64,000 nucleotides of DNA, taken from positions 1 to 64,000 of the forward strand of contig NZ_JPVN01000002.1 in NCBI RefSeq assembly GCF_000772945.1, given 5' to 3'. Shown piece by piece: positions 43,337-51,134 of this stretch; positions within the stretch are counted from its first letter, which is position 1; every line of letters starts with the position of its first letter. This stretch comes from Ureibacillus manganicus DSM 26584. GTDB taxonomy: Bacteria > Bacillota > Bacilli > Bacillales_A > Planococcaceae. A model generated the notes under the pieces. It worked only from the letters and a program-made list of their open reading frames with translations. It made no database searches and was not told the DNA's origin. Position numbers and translations under genes: made by a program.

Positions 43337-45214
43337 TTACTGTTTTACATACTCAATAACTTCTGCACTAATTGCATAAAGTTCCTTAAATGTTAGTTCA
43401 TGATTTACTGGTGAAATATTAGCTGCAATGTCTGCTCCGATAATATTATTATCAATCAAACCTTGCCAACTTGGTGCACCAGACTCACTAATAAATAATT
43501 GTGTTAAAACATTCGTTACATCTTCGAGCATTAGAGGGCCGTTTTCTTTTGCATATTCATTGGCATGAACAGTATTCAATTTCTTACGGAACGCCTCATC
43601 AATGTATGGGTTAGCTCTTTCGATTGCGCCTTTAAGCATGTTCATGAAACTATGTCTTGTCGTCGCTTCATCAACTCTAAGATCATTCGTATATCCACCG
43701 ACTACTAATCCGTAATTAATTAATGTCTGAATGGATTCGTCATACCATTCACCTTGGTATGGATAGTCTGTTACTTTATGTTCCACAAAAGCACCTTGTT
43801 CTGTTAATAAAGTACGTAAATATTCAATTTGTCCCTCGTCTTGACTCATTTCTCTAAATGACATGTCATGGCTGATTGCAATGGATGCGGCAACACCTGC
43901 TGCTTCACCAATTACCATTCCAGTTGGAACTACTCGAACACTACCTGCTGCAAGGGATGAAAATCCAGCTGATCGACCAACAACAAGTAAACCATCAATC
44001 TCTTTCGGTACTATCGATCTAAATGGAATCGCATATTGTTTTGGATCAGATAGAACATAACCATAATCTTGAGGAGTTTGAGCTTGCACATCAACAGGGT
44101 AAGCACCAAAACCTATGCTATCCCAGTGGTCGCGATTCGTCCAAACGTCAGCCATTGATAGCTGATATTCTGCCCAAATATGTCTAGTTTCTCTGACATA
44201 AAGTTCTGTTGGAAAGCTTGCAATCATAGCATCTTCAAAGCCAGGGAATTCTTTTTGTAAGTAAGCTAGAATATGTTCTGTTTCACGCTTTCCTTTTTCA
44301 ATCGCTTCTTTTTTCGATTCTTCATCTAATCCATTAATTCCAAAAATCTGTAACGCGTTAATATAATAATCGTTATCAATTTTTACTAAGTTTAAGCCGC
44401 GCAAACGTGTGTTTTCTTCAACTGGTGGATAATCATAATGTAAATCAGAGAATCCCCAAGCAACAGTGTTTGTCACTTCAGCTGGACCAAATTTTTCTGA
44501 CTTCGCTGTTTCTCTCACTTTGTCCCAGTTAACATTGTTCAAATGAATCATTAGTGTAACGGCCATTTTTTTATCCGCTATACCAATGTCTTCTCCACCG
44601 ACAAAATATGGTACATTTGACATTGCTGCAAATTCAGCATCTTGTGTCGCATCAATAAATGCTTTCCCACTAATTTTGAATTCTCCGTGTTCATTTTTCA
44701 CTTTAACACCAATGACTGTATTTCCTTCTAAGATAGGCTCAACTACTTCTGTATTCGCAGATAATGTAATGTTTTTTTCTTCATCGACTAGCTTTTTAAA
44801 AGCGGCCTTTGCTTGTTCAATTCCAAAAGCGTTTCCACCTCCGACAAGACTATGCCACTCCTGATAAATACCGCGACTTACAGATTTCCCGTCTTCACCT
44901 TGGAGTATATCTAAGAAACTTAACATTCCATAAGTAAATACTCCACCTAGTTCTTCTCGATTTTCAATTAATAGCGTTTTTGCACCATTTCTAGCTGCAG
45001 AAACTGCCGCAGCTACTCCTTCTGGTTCTCCGCCAATAACAATTACATCATATTCTTCATCAAATTCACTTACTGCATCGGGTATATCATATGGAATTGG
45101 TTCTGCTGCTAACTCAGGATCTTTTAAATTATTGTATAGATTGATACCAATCAAACCTGCTGCAATCATAATTACCAATGCTACTATTATTAATAGTAAT
45201 TTCTTTTTCGACAT
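43337..45214 (-). CDS. Membrane-anchored FAD-dependent oxidoreductase, paralogue 1
   Basis: 625-residue flavoprotein of the FAD_oxidored (PF12831-like) group. An N-terminal signal anchor at about 4-25 suggests the body lies outside the membrane. The Rossmann FAD-binding motif is DVIVIGGEPEGVAAAVSAAR near 56-75 (GGxPxG rather than GxGxxG). LIENREELGG follows, and a second FAD region near 430-465 (IDGLLVVGRSAG, PTGMVIGEAAGVAAS). The last 130 residues contain SLH-like but degenerate repeats (YDESIQTLINYGLVVGGYTND, VDEATTRHSF). The start is the ATG at 45214 with GGAGGAG upstream. Its substrate is unknown. It is highly similar to the paralogue at 46.2 kb, and the two flank an acyltransferase pseudogene. 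Confidence 0.85.
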   Translation of the reverse strand: MSKKKLLLIIVALVIMIAAGLIGINLYNNLKDPELAAEPIPYDIPDAVSEFDEEYDVIVIGGEPEGVAAAVSAARNGAKTLLIENREELGGVFTYGMLSFLDILQGEDGKSVSRGIYQEWHSLVGGGNAFGIEQAKAAFKKLVDEEKNITLSANTEVVEPILEGNTVIGVKVKNEHGEFKISGKAFIDATQDAEFAAMSNVPYFVGGEDIGIADKKMAVTLMIHLNNVNWDKVRETAKSEKFGPAEVTNTVAWGFSDLHYDYPPVEENTRLRGLNLVKIDNDYYINALQIFGINGLDEESKKEAIEKGKRETEHILAYLQKEFPGFEDAMIASFPTELYVRETRHIWAEYQLSMADVWTNRDHWDSIGFGAYPVDVQAQTPQDYGYVLSDPKQYAIPFRSIVPKEIDGLLVVGRSAGFSSLAAGSVRVVPTGMVIGEAAGVAASIAISHDMSFREMSQDEGQIEYLRTLLTEQGAFVEHKVTDYPYQGEWYDESIQTLINYGLVVGGYTNDLRVDEATTRHSFMNMLKGAIERANPYIDEAFRKKLNTVHANEYAKENGPLMLEDVTNVLTQLFISESGAPSWQGLIDNNIIGADIAANISPVNHELTFKELYAISAEVIEYVKQ

Positions 45215-45298
45215 ACTCTCCTCCAAAATATTACATTTGACGCAAACTATCTTCTATTCTACCATGTATTTCGATATAATATAACCGAGGCGGGCTAT

Positions 45299-46107
45299 TT
45301 GAAAAAAGCACAAATCAATAAATTATATATTACAAGGGCTTTAGCTATTAGGAGTTTTGATTGTTCACGCAACATCCTTTACGATTGGTGAACTAAACAG
45401 TAATTCATCCTTATATGGCTTTTATAATTTTGGTAATACATTTTTCAGAATTGGCACAACTACATTTATATTCTTAAGTAGATTTGTTCTGTTTTACTCT
45501 TACTATCATAGTCCAATTTCAGCTGGTTTAATCGGTAAGCTTCCATTTAAACAAAGGAAATATTGCACTTTCTTATTTTAGTTTCTATTTCCTTGGAATT
45601 TTCTTTGGTGTCTATTTTGATAGAATAAAAGATTTCCTTAATATTAAACTTTCACAACTATTTAAGTCAAAATTAGGCTTGTACACAATTCTATTATGGA
45701 TGTCATGGGGAATTGTTTCTAGTATTCATGTAACAGCAATGTATTTTAGTAGAACTCAAGTAGGTTTTACCCTTCATTCTTTAATGAATGAGTTCATTTG
45801 GAATGTTCATACGGTATTATCTGCAATCGTCTTATTACAAATATCCTTTGTCATTTACCGAGCGTGCTCGACAAAAGTTGTAAATACACTTATGCATCTA
45901 GGTGTTGTTTCATTTGGTGTATACTTAATTCATTTACTTATTTTAAACTTAGCGCACAAGTTCATTCCATATTACGGAAACTCTTTTTTGTATCATTTAT
46001 ACATTCTAGCAGGATTCCTATTAAGCTTATTTGTTTCTTGGATCCTTGTTCACATTGTATTGAAATACTTTAAATTCTCTTGGATGATTTTTGGAGCAGC
46101 TCCGTAA
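45299..46107 (+). pseudogene. Frameshifted acyltransferase 3 (OafA-like) pseudogene
   Basis: Remains of a membrane O-acyltransferase spread over three frames. Frame 1 begins at a TTG (45299) and reads KKAQINKLYITRALAI. A frameshift near 45350 leads into frame 2 (LGVLIVHATSF, then NFGNTFFRIGTTTFIFLSRFVLFYSYY), which is the family's N-terminus. Near 45560 it shifts again into frame 3 (NKGNIALSYFSFYFLGIFFGVYFDRI to GAAP, stop 46107), the C-terminal membrane half. The total is about 265 residues, well below the usual 350-400, so middle helices are deleted. The last frame continues open after the stop to 46189, so that stop may itself be a mutation. It might once have O-acetylated a wall polymer. 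Confidence 0.82.
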
Positions 46108-46199
46108 AAGATGCCTGTAAAATGTTCTTCTGAAATGGTTCTTACGGAAGAATCAAGTCCAGAAAGCTCTAAAGCATTAATTTATAAGTAAAATAAAAT

Positions 46200-46235
46200 G
46201 GGTGCCCAAAAGTAATTTCCGCTTTTGAGCACCCT
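46200..46235. terminator. Terminator between the pseudogene and second FAD oxidoreductase
   Basis: Stem GGGTGCCCAAAAG (46200-46212 region) with CTTTTGAGCACCC, one mismatch; T-rich on the plus side and AAAAT (T on the minus strand) on the other. It serves convergent transcription and ends about 10 bases from the FAD gene stop. Confidence 0.75.
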
Positions 46236-46243
46236 TATTTATT

Positions 46244-48064
46244 TTACTGATTCCATTGAATTACGGCAACAGCAATTGCATATACTTCCTGCAATTTCAG
46301 CTCTCTATCTTCTAAAACTCTTTGTGCCAATTCCTCATCAATGATTCCTTCGTCAATTAGATCTTGCCAACTAATATTCTCAGTACTCAACAATAGCATC
46401 CGCGATAATATGGTCGCAGCATCATCTCTAACAAGTGGAACATCTTCTAAATTTAATATTTCATCATGTACTTGAATAATACTTTCCTGATACGTTTCGA
46501 ACACTTCAGGATTTCCTCGTAATATTGAATCATGGATTAGCTTAACATAATATTGTTGCGTTGTACTTTCATCTACCTTCAAATCATTTGTATAAGAACC
46601 TAAGATTAAACCATAATCCATTAATGTTTGAATAGAAGAATCATACCATTCTCCTTCATATGGATAGCTTGTCTCTATATGGTCAACAAAAGCACCTTGC
46701 GCTTTAAGTTTGCTTCGTAGTTGTTCAATTAGTTCTTGATCTTTACTTAACTCTCTAAATGATAGGTTTTCGTTTATGGCAATTGTTGCAGCTACTCCTG
46801 CTGCTTCACCCGTTACCATTCCTGTTGGAACAATTCTTGCACTACCTGCAGCAATTGAAGAATAACCAGCTGCTCGCCCAACAACAAGCAATCCATCTAC
46901 TTCCTTTGGAACAAGGGATCTAAATGGAATCGCATATTGCTTCGGTGCAGCAACGACAAATCCATAATCTTGAGGTGTTTGTGCTTGAATATCTACTGGG
47001 TATGCACCAAAGCCAATGCTATCCCAATGATCACTGTTTGTCCACAGGTCTGACATTGGTAGTTGATATTCTGCGAGAATGTGTCTTGTCTCTCTCACAT
47101 ATAGCTCTGTTGGGAAACTAGCAATTTCAGCGTTCTCAAATCCAGGAAACTCTTTTTGCAAATATGCGAGAATGTTTTCTGTCTCTTGTTTTCCTCTTTC
47201 AATTCCATCTTTTTTTGATTCTTCAGAGAGTCCATCTGCACCAAAGATTTGTAGGGCGTTGATATAGTAGTCGTCTCCTACTTTTCCTAAATTTAGGCCA
47301 CGTAATCTTGTATTTTCAACTTTTGCTGGATAGGCACGGTGAAGACTAGCAAACCCCCAAGCAGCTGTGTTAGTCACCACAGCTTCCCCGAATTTTTCGG
47401 ATTTTGCCGCTTCCCTAATCCCTTCCCAATCTACATTTTTAAGATGGATCATTAATGTAACAGCCATTTTTTTATCAGCAATATTAATATCTTGCCCACC
47501 AACAAAATACGGTGCATCTGCCATTACAGCAAAATCCGCATCTTGTGTAGCATCGATAAATGCTTTACCTTTTATCGTATATTGACCAGTTTCATTTTCT
47601 ATGTCAATCGCCACAACTTTGTTTCCAGCTTTAATAGAATTCAAAACATTCGTTTCTGTTAATAACGTAATGTTAGGTTCATCTTCAACCATTTTACGAA
47701 AAGTTGACTTAGCTAGTTCAATATCGAAAACACTTGTATTTCCAACAAGGTTATGCCACTCTTCGAAAATCCCTTTACTAACTGAATGTCCATCCTCACC
47801 TTGAGGGATATCTAAAAAGTTTAACATTCCATATGTAAATAACCCGCCAAGTTCTTCTCTATTTTCAATCAGAAGGGTTTTGGCCCCATTTCGTGCTGCA
47901 GAAACTGCAGCTGCAACCCCTTCTGGTTCACCACCAACTACAATAACATCGTATTCATCAAGTAATTGCTGTGATGATTCAACATTATTAATAATGGCGT
48001 ATACACTTACTCCAACAATAATGATTAGCAAAATAAAAATGATACCTAATATTTTTTTATTCAT
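46244..48064 (-). CDS. Membrane-anchored FAD-dependent oxidoreductase, paralogue 2
   Basis: 606-residue flavoprotein closely related to the one at 43.3 kb. The N-terminal anchor is at about 4-26 (LGIIFILLIIIVGVSVYAII). The FAD Rossmann motif DVIVVGGEPEGVAAAVSAAR is near 38-57, with REELGGLFTYG and a second FAD-binding stretch near 410-440 (VVGRAAGYSSIAAGSAR, MVTGEAAGVAA). The C-terminal 120 residues show the same degenerate SLH-like repeats (YDSSIQTLMDYGLILGSYTND, VDESTTQQYY). The spacer between anchor and FAD domain is about 20 residues shorter than in paralogue 1. The ATG at 48064 has GGAGG 7 bases upstream. If the topology is anchor-in, body-out, the flavin site is extracytoplasmic. The reaction is unknown. 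Confidence 0.85.
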   Translation of the reverse strand: MNKKILGIIFILLIIIVGVSVYAIINNVESSQQLLDEYDVIVVGGEPEGVAAAVSAARNGAKTLLIENREELGGLFTYGMLNFLDIPQGEDGHSVSKGIFEEWHNLVGNTSVFDIELAKSTFRKMVEDEPNITLLTETNVLNSIKAGNKVVAIDIENETGQYTIKGKAFIDATQDADFAVMADAPYFVGGQDINIADKKMAVTLMIHLKNVDWEGIREAAKSEKFGEAVVTNTAAWGFASLHRAYPAKVENTRLRGLNLGKVGDDYYINALQIFGADGLSEESKKDGIERGKQETENILAYLQKEFPGFENAEIASFPTELYVRETRHILAEYQLPMSDLWTNSDHWDSIGFGAYPVDIQAQTPQDYGFVVAAPKQYAIPFRSLVPKEVDGLLVVGRAAGYSSIAAGSARIVPTGMVTGEAAGVAATIAINENLSFRELSKDQELIEQLRSKLKAQGAFVDHIETSYPYEGEWYDSSIQTLMDYGLILGSYTNDLKVDESTTQQYYVKLIHDSILRGNPEVFETYQESIIQVHDEILNLEDVPLVRDDAATILSRMLLLSTENISWQDLIDEGIIDEELAQRVLEDRELKLQEVYAIAVAVIQWNQ

Positions 48065-48166
48065 AAGATCCTCCAATAATAGTTCCACAAACTATCTATT
48101 ATTCTATCATAGTTAGTATGTGAATTAAGAGGATGCATATTAAAATTAACTTACCTGTAAAATACA

Positions 48167-48201
48167 GAAAAACCTTGTGTGATGCTGATGATCACACAAG
48201 G
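48167..48201 (-). terminator. Terminator of the phosphodiester glycosidase gene
   Basis: An 11-bp stem, CCTTGTGTGAT with ATCACACAAGG (48173-48201). Five T follow on the minus strand. It lies about 20 bases past the stop. Confidence 0.85.
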
Positions 48202-48222
48202 CCACGTTCTTGATGATAATTT

Positions 48223-50724
48223 TTATTTTTCATTTACTCGATCAACAAACGCTGCAAATTCAGCACGCGTAATATTTCCATTTGGTCTAAATGTATTATC
48301 ATCGTAACCTGATGTTAAATTGTTAGCGATTAATGTTTGAATGAATGGATATCCCCAGTGCTTATTTGTAACATCCTTGAATGTTACTTCACTTGTTCCT
48401 GTAAGTTTATAAGCTTTTGTTAAAATCGTAGCCATTTCAGCTCTAGTTAAGTTTTCATTCGGACTAAACTTACCTGGCGCTCTTCCTGTAATAATTCCAG
48501 CTTCTTGAACGGCAGTAATTTGTTTATAGGCAAAGTGAGTATTACTTACATCTGTAAAAGTAGGTGCTTTTGATGCAGTAAGATTTAAGGCTTTTGCAAT
48601 AATTACAGCTGCTTCAGCACGTGTAATGGAATGGTCTGCTTTAAAGGTTCCATTTGGATAGCCTGCAATAAGACCTTGGATGTTCAAATTTTTAATGGAT
48701 GAATATGCCCAATGAGATTGTGCTACATCTAAATATATTGGTTCTTCATAATTCTCTACATATACTGCTTGTAGTTGATCAAAGTATATATTCCCTTTGT
48801 TTTGTAATGAACTATTTGGTTGTGCAATGTAGATTTGTTCAAATTTTATCGGTAAAACGACATTTTCTGGTATTGCTGCTGTGACATATTTCCATCCAGT
48901 CCAATTCAGGCCGCCTTCAGCTGTAAAATCAATAGTATGTTTTGTTCCTGCAACATCTCTGATTGTCCCTCTTAACCAATGTTTTCCACCATCACCATAT
49001 ACCCAAACACCTAAATTCAGTGGTTTCCCAGATATAGGGATAGGCGTCTTACTAACAACATAAGCTGCTTTTGTTCCGGTGTCTTGTGTTGTGAAATCAT
49101 AACTTAATTTTAAACTTCCAGCACCTTGTCGAGTCGGCTCAGAGGTAGTGCTAGTAGTTATTAGAGCATCAGCTTTTGCTGTATCTTTACTCCAATTAGA
49201 AATTGTATCAAAATTATCTAACAATATTGGTAATTTTGGAATTTCTAAAACCGTAACGGAAAACTCTTTACGTACTCCTTGATACTCACCAATAATTTTA
49301 CCACTTCCAACTGTTGTTGCTTTAAAGGTACCACCTTCTATCACACCAACATTCCCTTCAACAGACCATATCACATCAGAAGGGTGAATTGTTAAAGGAT
49401 TGAAGTATTCATCATAAACTTTTATTATATTTAAATTCGCTGACGTCCCTACCATCATTTGGCTTGGAATACCATTTATATTAAATGATTTTACCGTGCC
49501 TTTCGGTGCTGTATTTACAACTTGTAAAATGGTAGACACTTTCCGTTCATATCCATCAGATGGCTTGTTTACAATTGTTGGGTAAATATCTCCAGGATTT
49601 CGTACTACCATCGTTGTTGAACCTCCGCCATCTAGATTGATCGCAGAAGTTGCACCTAATGAGATAAGGTGATTTGCTAAATCTGTTAAACTAGTTCCAT
49701 TACTATGCCCTGTACTTCTACCATCAACAGTAACAAAGAATACCTTTTTACCGGTAGCATCAACAGCAACAGCCGTTCTTGGTTGTCGACTTTTTGCGAA
49801 GGTAGTAGTTGTTGGCATTGAAATATTAACTTGCCCATTTTTCACTAAAAGTGGTCCTGCAGCAAGTATAAACTCAGCATCCATCCATTTTTCATCGATT
49901 GATAGACTAACATCAATTGTTGAGCCAATCGCAACTGAATTTTTAAGTGACTGTGCAAGTTCTTTATTTTGAATAGAAATGACTAATCCATCTGCAGGAA
50001 TTTGAGAATTTCCCGTTTCACCATAGCCTGTTACGTGAGAAACAACTCCTGAAATTTGGTCACCAAAATGCAATTCATTTGTATTTTGAGTAGCTGAAGT
50101 TACGACAATTTCAGCTCCATAAATATTTGTCCCAGTTGTTCCAGAGACTGGAGTATATAAAACATTTTTATTTTGCGCTCTCTCACTGTTAATATTATCA
50201 ATCTTGTATTCTTGTCCATTAACTTTAAACGTTAAATTCGTTTTAAATTCATCTGCAATGGCAGTACCATCTTTCGATACTCCAAATGCAACTGGATTTT
50301 GTGTTGGACTTTCTGTATTTTCACCTAAAATACCATAGTTGATGATTTCGTTATTTTGTGCAAGTAAGTTCGCTGGTAAACCATTTGCCAAAAAGTAAGA
50401 AGCATTCACTGCCCCAACCACTTGATGACCTTCATAACTATGTGCTTTCGCCAAATTTGATGTCGTATTTCGCAATTTTAGAGGATCAGACATGCCAATT
50501 TCTAATTTTGTATATGTATTTGAAAGATTAATATCTAATACATTCACAAACTCATTGATAGAATCGGTTTTAAATTTCTGTTGTTTGTGTATTACTTGTG
50601 GTGCAACTACTTTTTCTGTTTCACTTACCTTATTAGTAAACACAGATGCATCTGCAACAGTTCCACCAAAAACAAATATTACTAAGAAGTATGCAATAAC
50701 TATTTTCCTTAACTTTCTAGCCAA
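48223..50724 (-). CDS. SLH-anchored phosphodiester glycosidase (NAGPA-domain) protein
   Basis: 833-residue secreted protein. The start is taken as the TTG at 50724: GGAG lies 8 bases upstream and a good signal peptide follows (KIVIAYFLVIFVFGGTVADAS). The in-frame ATG at 50802 has no RBS. The NAGPA/phosphodiester-glycosidase domain covers about 70-405: GAVNASYF, RQPRTAVAVD, TVDGRS and INLDGGGSTTMVV. Such enzymes hydrolyse GlcNAc-phosphodiesters and may trim wall polymers. An Ig-like domain is near 415-500 and a carbohydrate-binding-type beta domain near 505-650. Three SLH domains end the protein (HSITRAEAAVII, NLTRAEMATIL, NITRAEFAAFV). The SLH copies are fully canonical, so it should bind the secondary polymer well. 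Confidence 0.88.
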   Translation of the reverse strand: MARKLRKIVIAYFLVIFVFGGTVADASVFTNKVSETEKVVAPQVIHKQQKFKTDSINEFVNVLDINLSNTYTKLEIGMSDPLKLRNTTSNLAKAHSYEGHQVVGAVNASYFLANGLPANLLAQNNEIINYGILGENTESPTQNPVAFGVSKDGTAIADEFKTNLTFKVNGQEYKIDNINSERAQNKNVLYTPVSGTTGTNIYGAEIVVTSATQNTNELHFGDQISGVVSHVTGYGETGNSQIPADGLVISIQNKELAQSLKNSVAIGSTIDVSLSIDEKWMDAEFILAAGPLLVKNGQVNISMPTTTTFAKSRQPRTAVAVDATGKKVFFVTVDGRSTGHSNGTSLTDLANHLISLGATSAINLDGGGSTTMVVRNPGDIYPTIVNKPSDGYERKVSTILQVVNTAPKGTVKSFNINGIPSQMMVGTSANLNIIKVYDEYFNPLTIHPSDVIWSVEGNVGVIEGGTFKATTVGSGKIIGEYQGVRKEFSVTVLEIPKLPILLDNFDTISNWSKDTAKADALITTSTTSEPTRQGAGSLKLSYDFTTQDTGTKAAYVVSKTPIPISGKPLNLGVWVYGDGGKHWLRGTIRDVAGTKHTIDFTAEGGLNWTGWKYVTAAIPENVVLPIKFEQIYIAQPNSSLQNKGNIYFDQLQAVYVENYEEPIYLDVAQSHWAYSSIKNLNIQGLIAGYPNGTFKADHSITRAEAAVIIAKALNLTASKAPTFTDVSNTHFAYKQITAVQEAGIITGRAPGKFSPNENLTRAEMATILTKAYKLTGTSEVTFKDVTNKHWGYPFIQTLIANNLTSGYDDNTFRPNGNITRAEFAAFVDRVNEK

Positions 50725-51089
50725 ATCTCTCACTCCATTATGTAGAAAAATATATTGATAACTAGAATATAGCATACTTTTCGCCTGGTTTGGTAGATTC
50801 ATAGAAAGATGGGAGGGAATTACTAGGGATTAGGAAAATATGGGGAGAGGATGGAAATGGTTATGCCAGGTACTTACATAATAATTATAATTGAATTTAA
50901 TTCTGTCTGTAGTAAACAGTGAGTCTAATAGTGATTTCTCCCTAAACAGATTTCATCATGTTGTTTAATAAAAATAAGTAGTTACATACACTTCGCCTTA
51001 TAGAAGATTATTACTGTCAACAAAGTTGTTTCAATTTTAGATATGTTGGGAATTCTGCAACTCTAAGATAACCCATATTTCATAAATAG
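50725..51089. other. Intergenic region upstream of the phosphodiester glycosidase gene
   Basis: About 365 bases between two minus-strand genes. It should contain the promoter of the glycosidase gene. A TGCCAGGTA half-palindrome at 50864 is the only notable motif. Confidence 0.4.
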
Positions 51090-51121
51090 AAAAGCCTATC
51101 ACCCTGAAGTGATAGGCTTAT
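51090..51121 (-). terminator. Terminator of S-layer gene 1
   Basis: An 11-bp stem, AAGCCTATCAC (51092-51102) with GTGATAGGCTT (51109-51119), followed on the minus strand by TTCTATTT. It lies about 15 bases past the stop. Confidence 0.85.
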
Positions 51122-51134
51122 ATTAGTATTATTT

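Noticed and set aside
45679-46107. Independent 142-codon membrane protein gene
   Set aside because: It is the C-terminal part of the frameshifted acyltransferase and has no RBS of its own.
50725-50802. Upstream ATG start for the phosphodiester glycosidase
   Set aside because: No RBS precedes it and the signal peptide would be buried. The TTG at 50724 has a good RBS.
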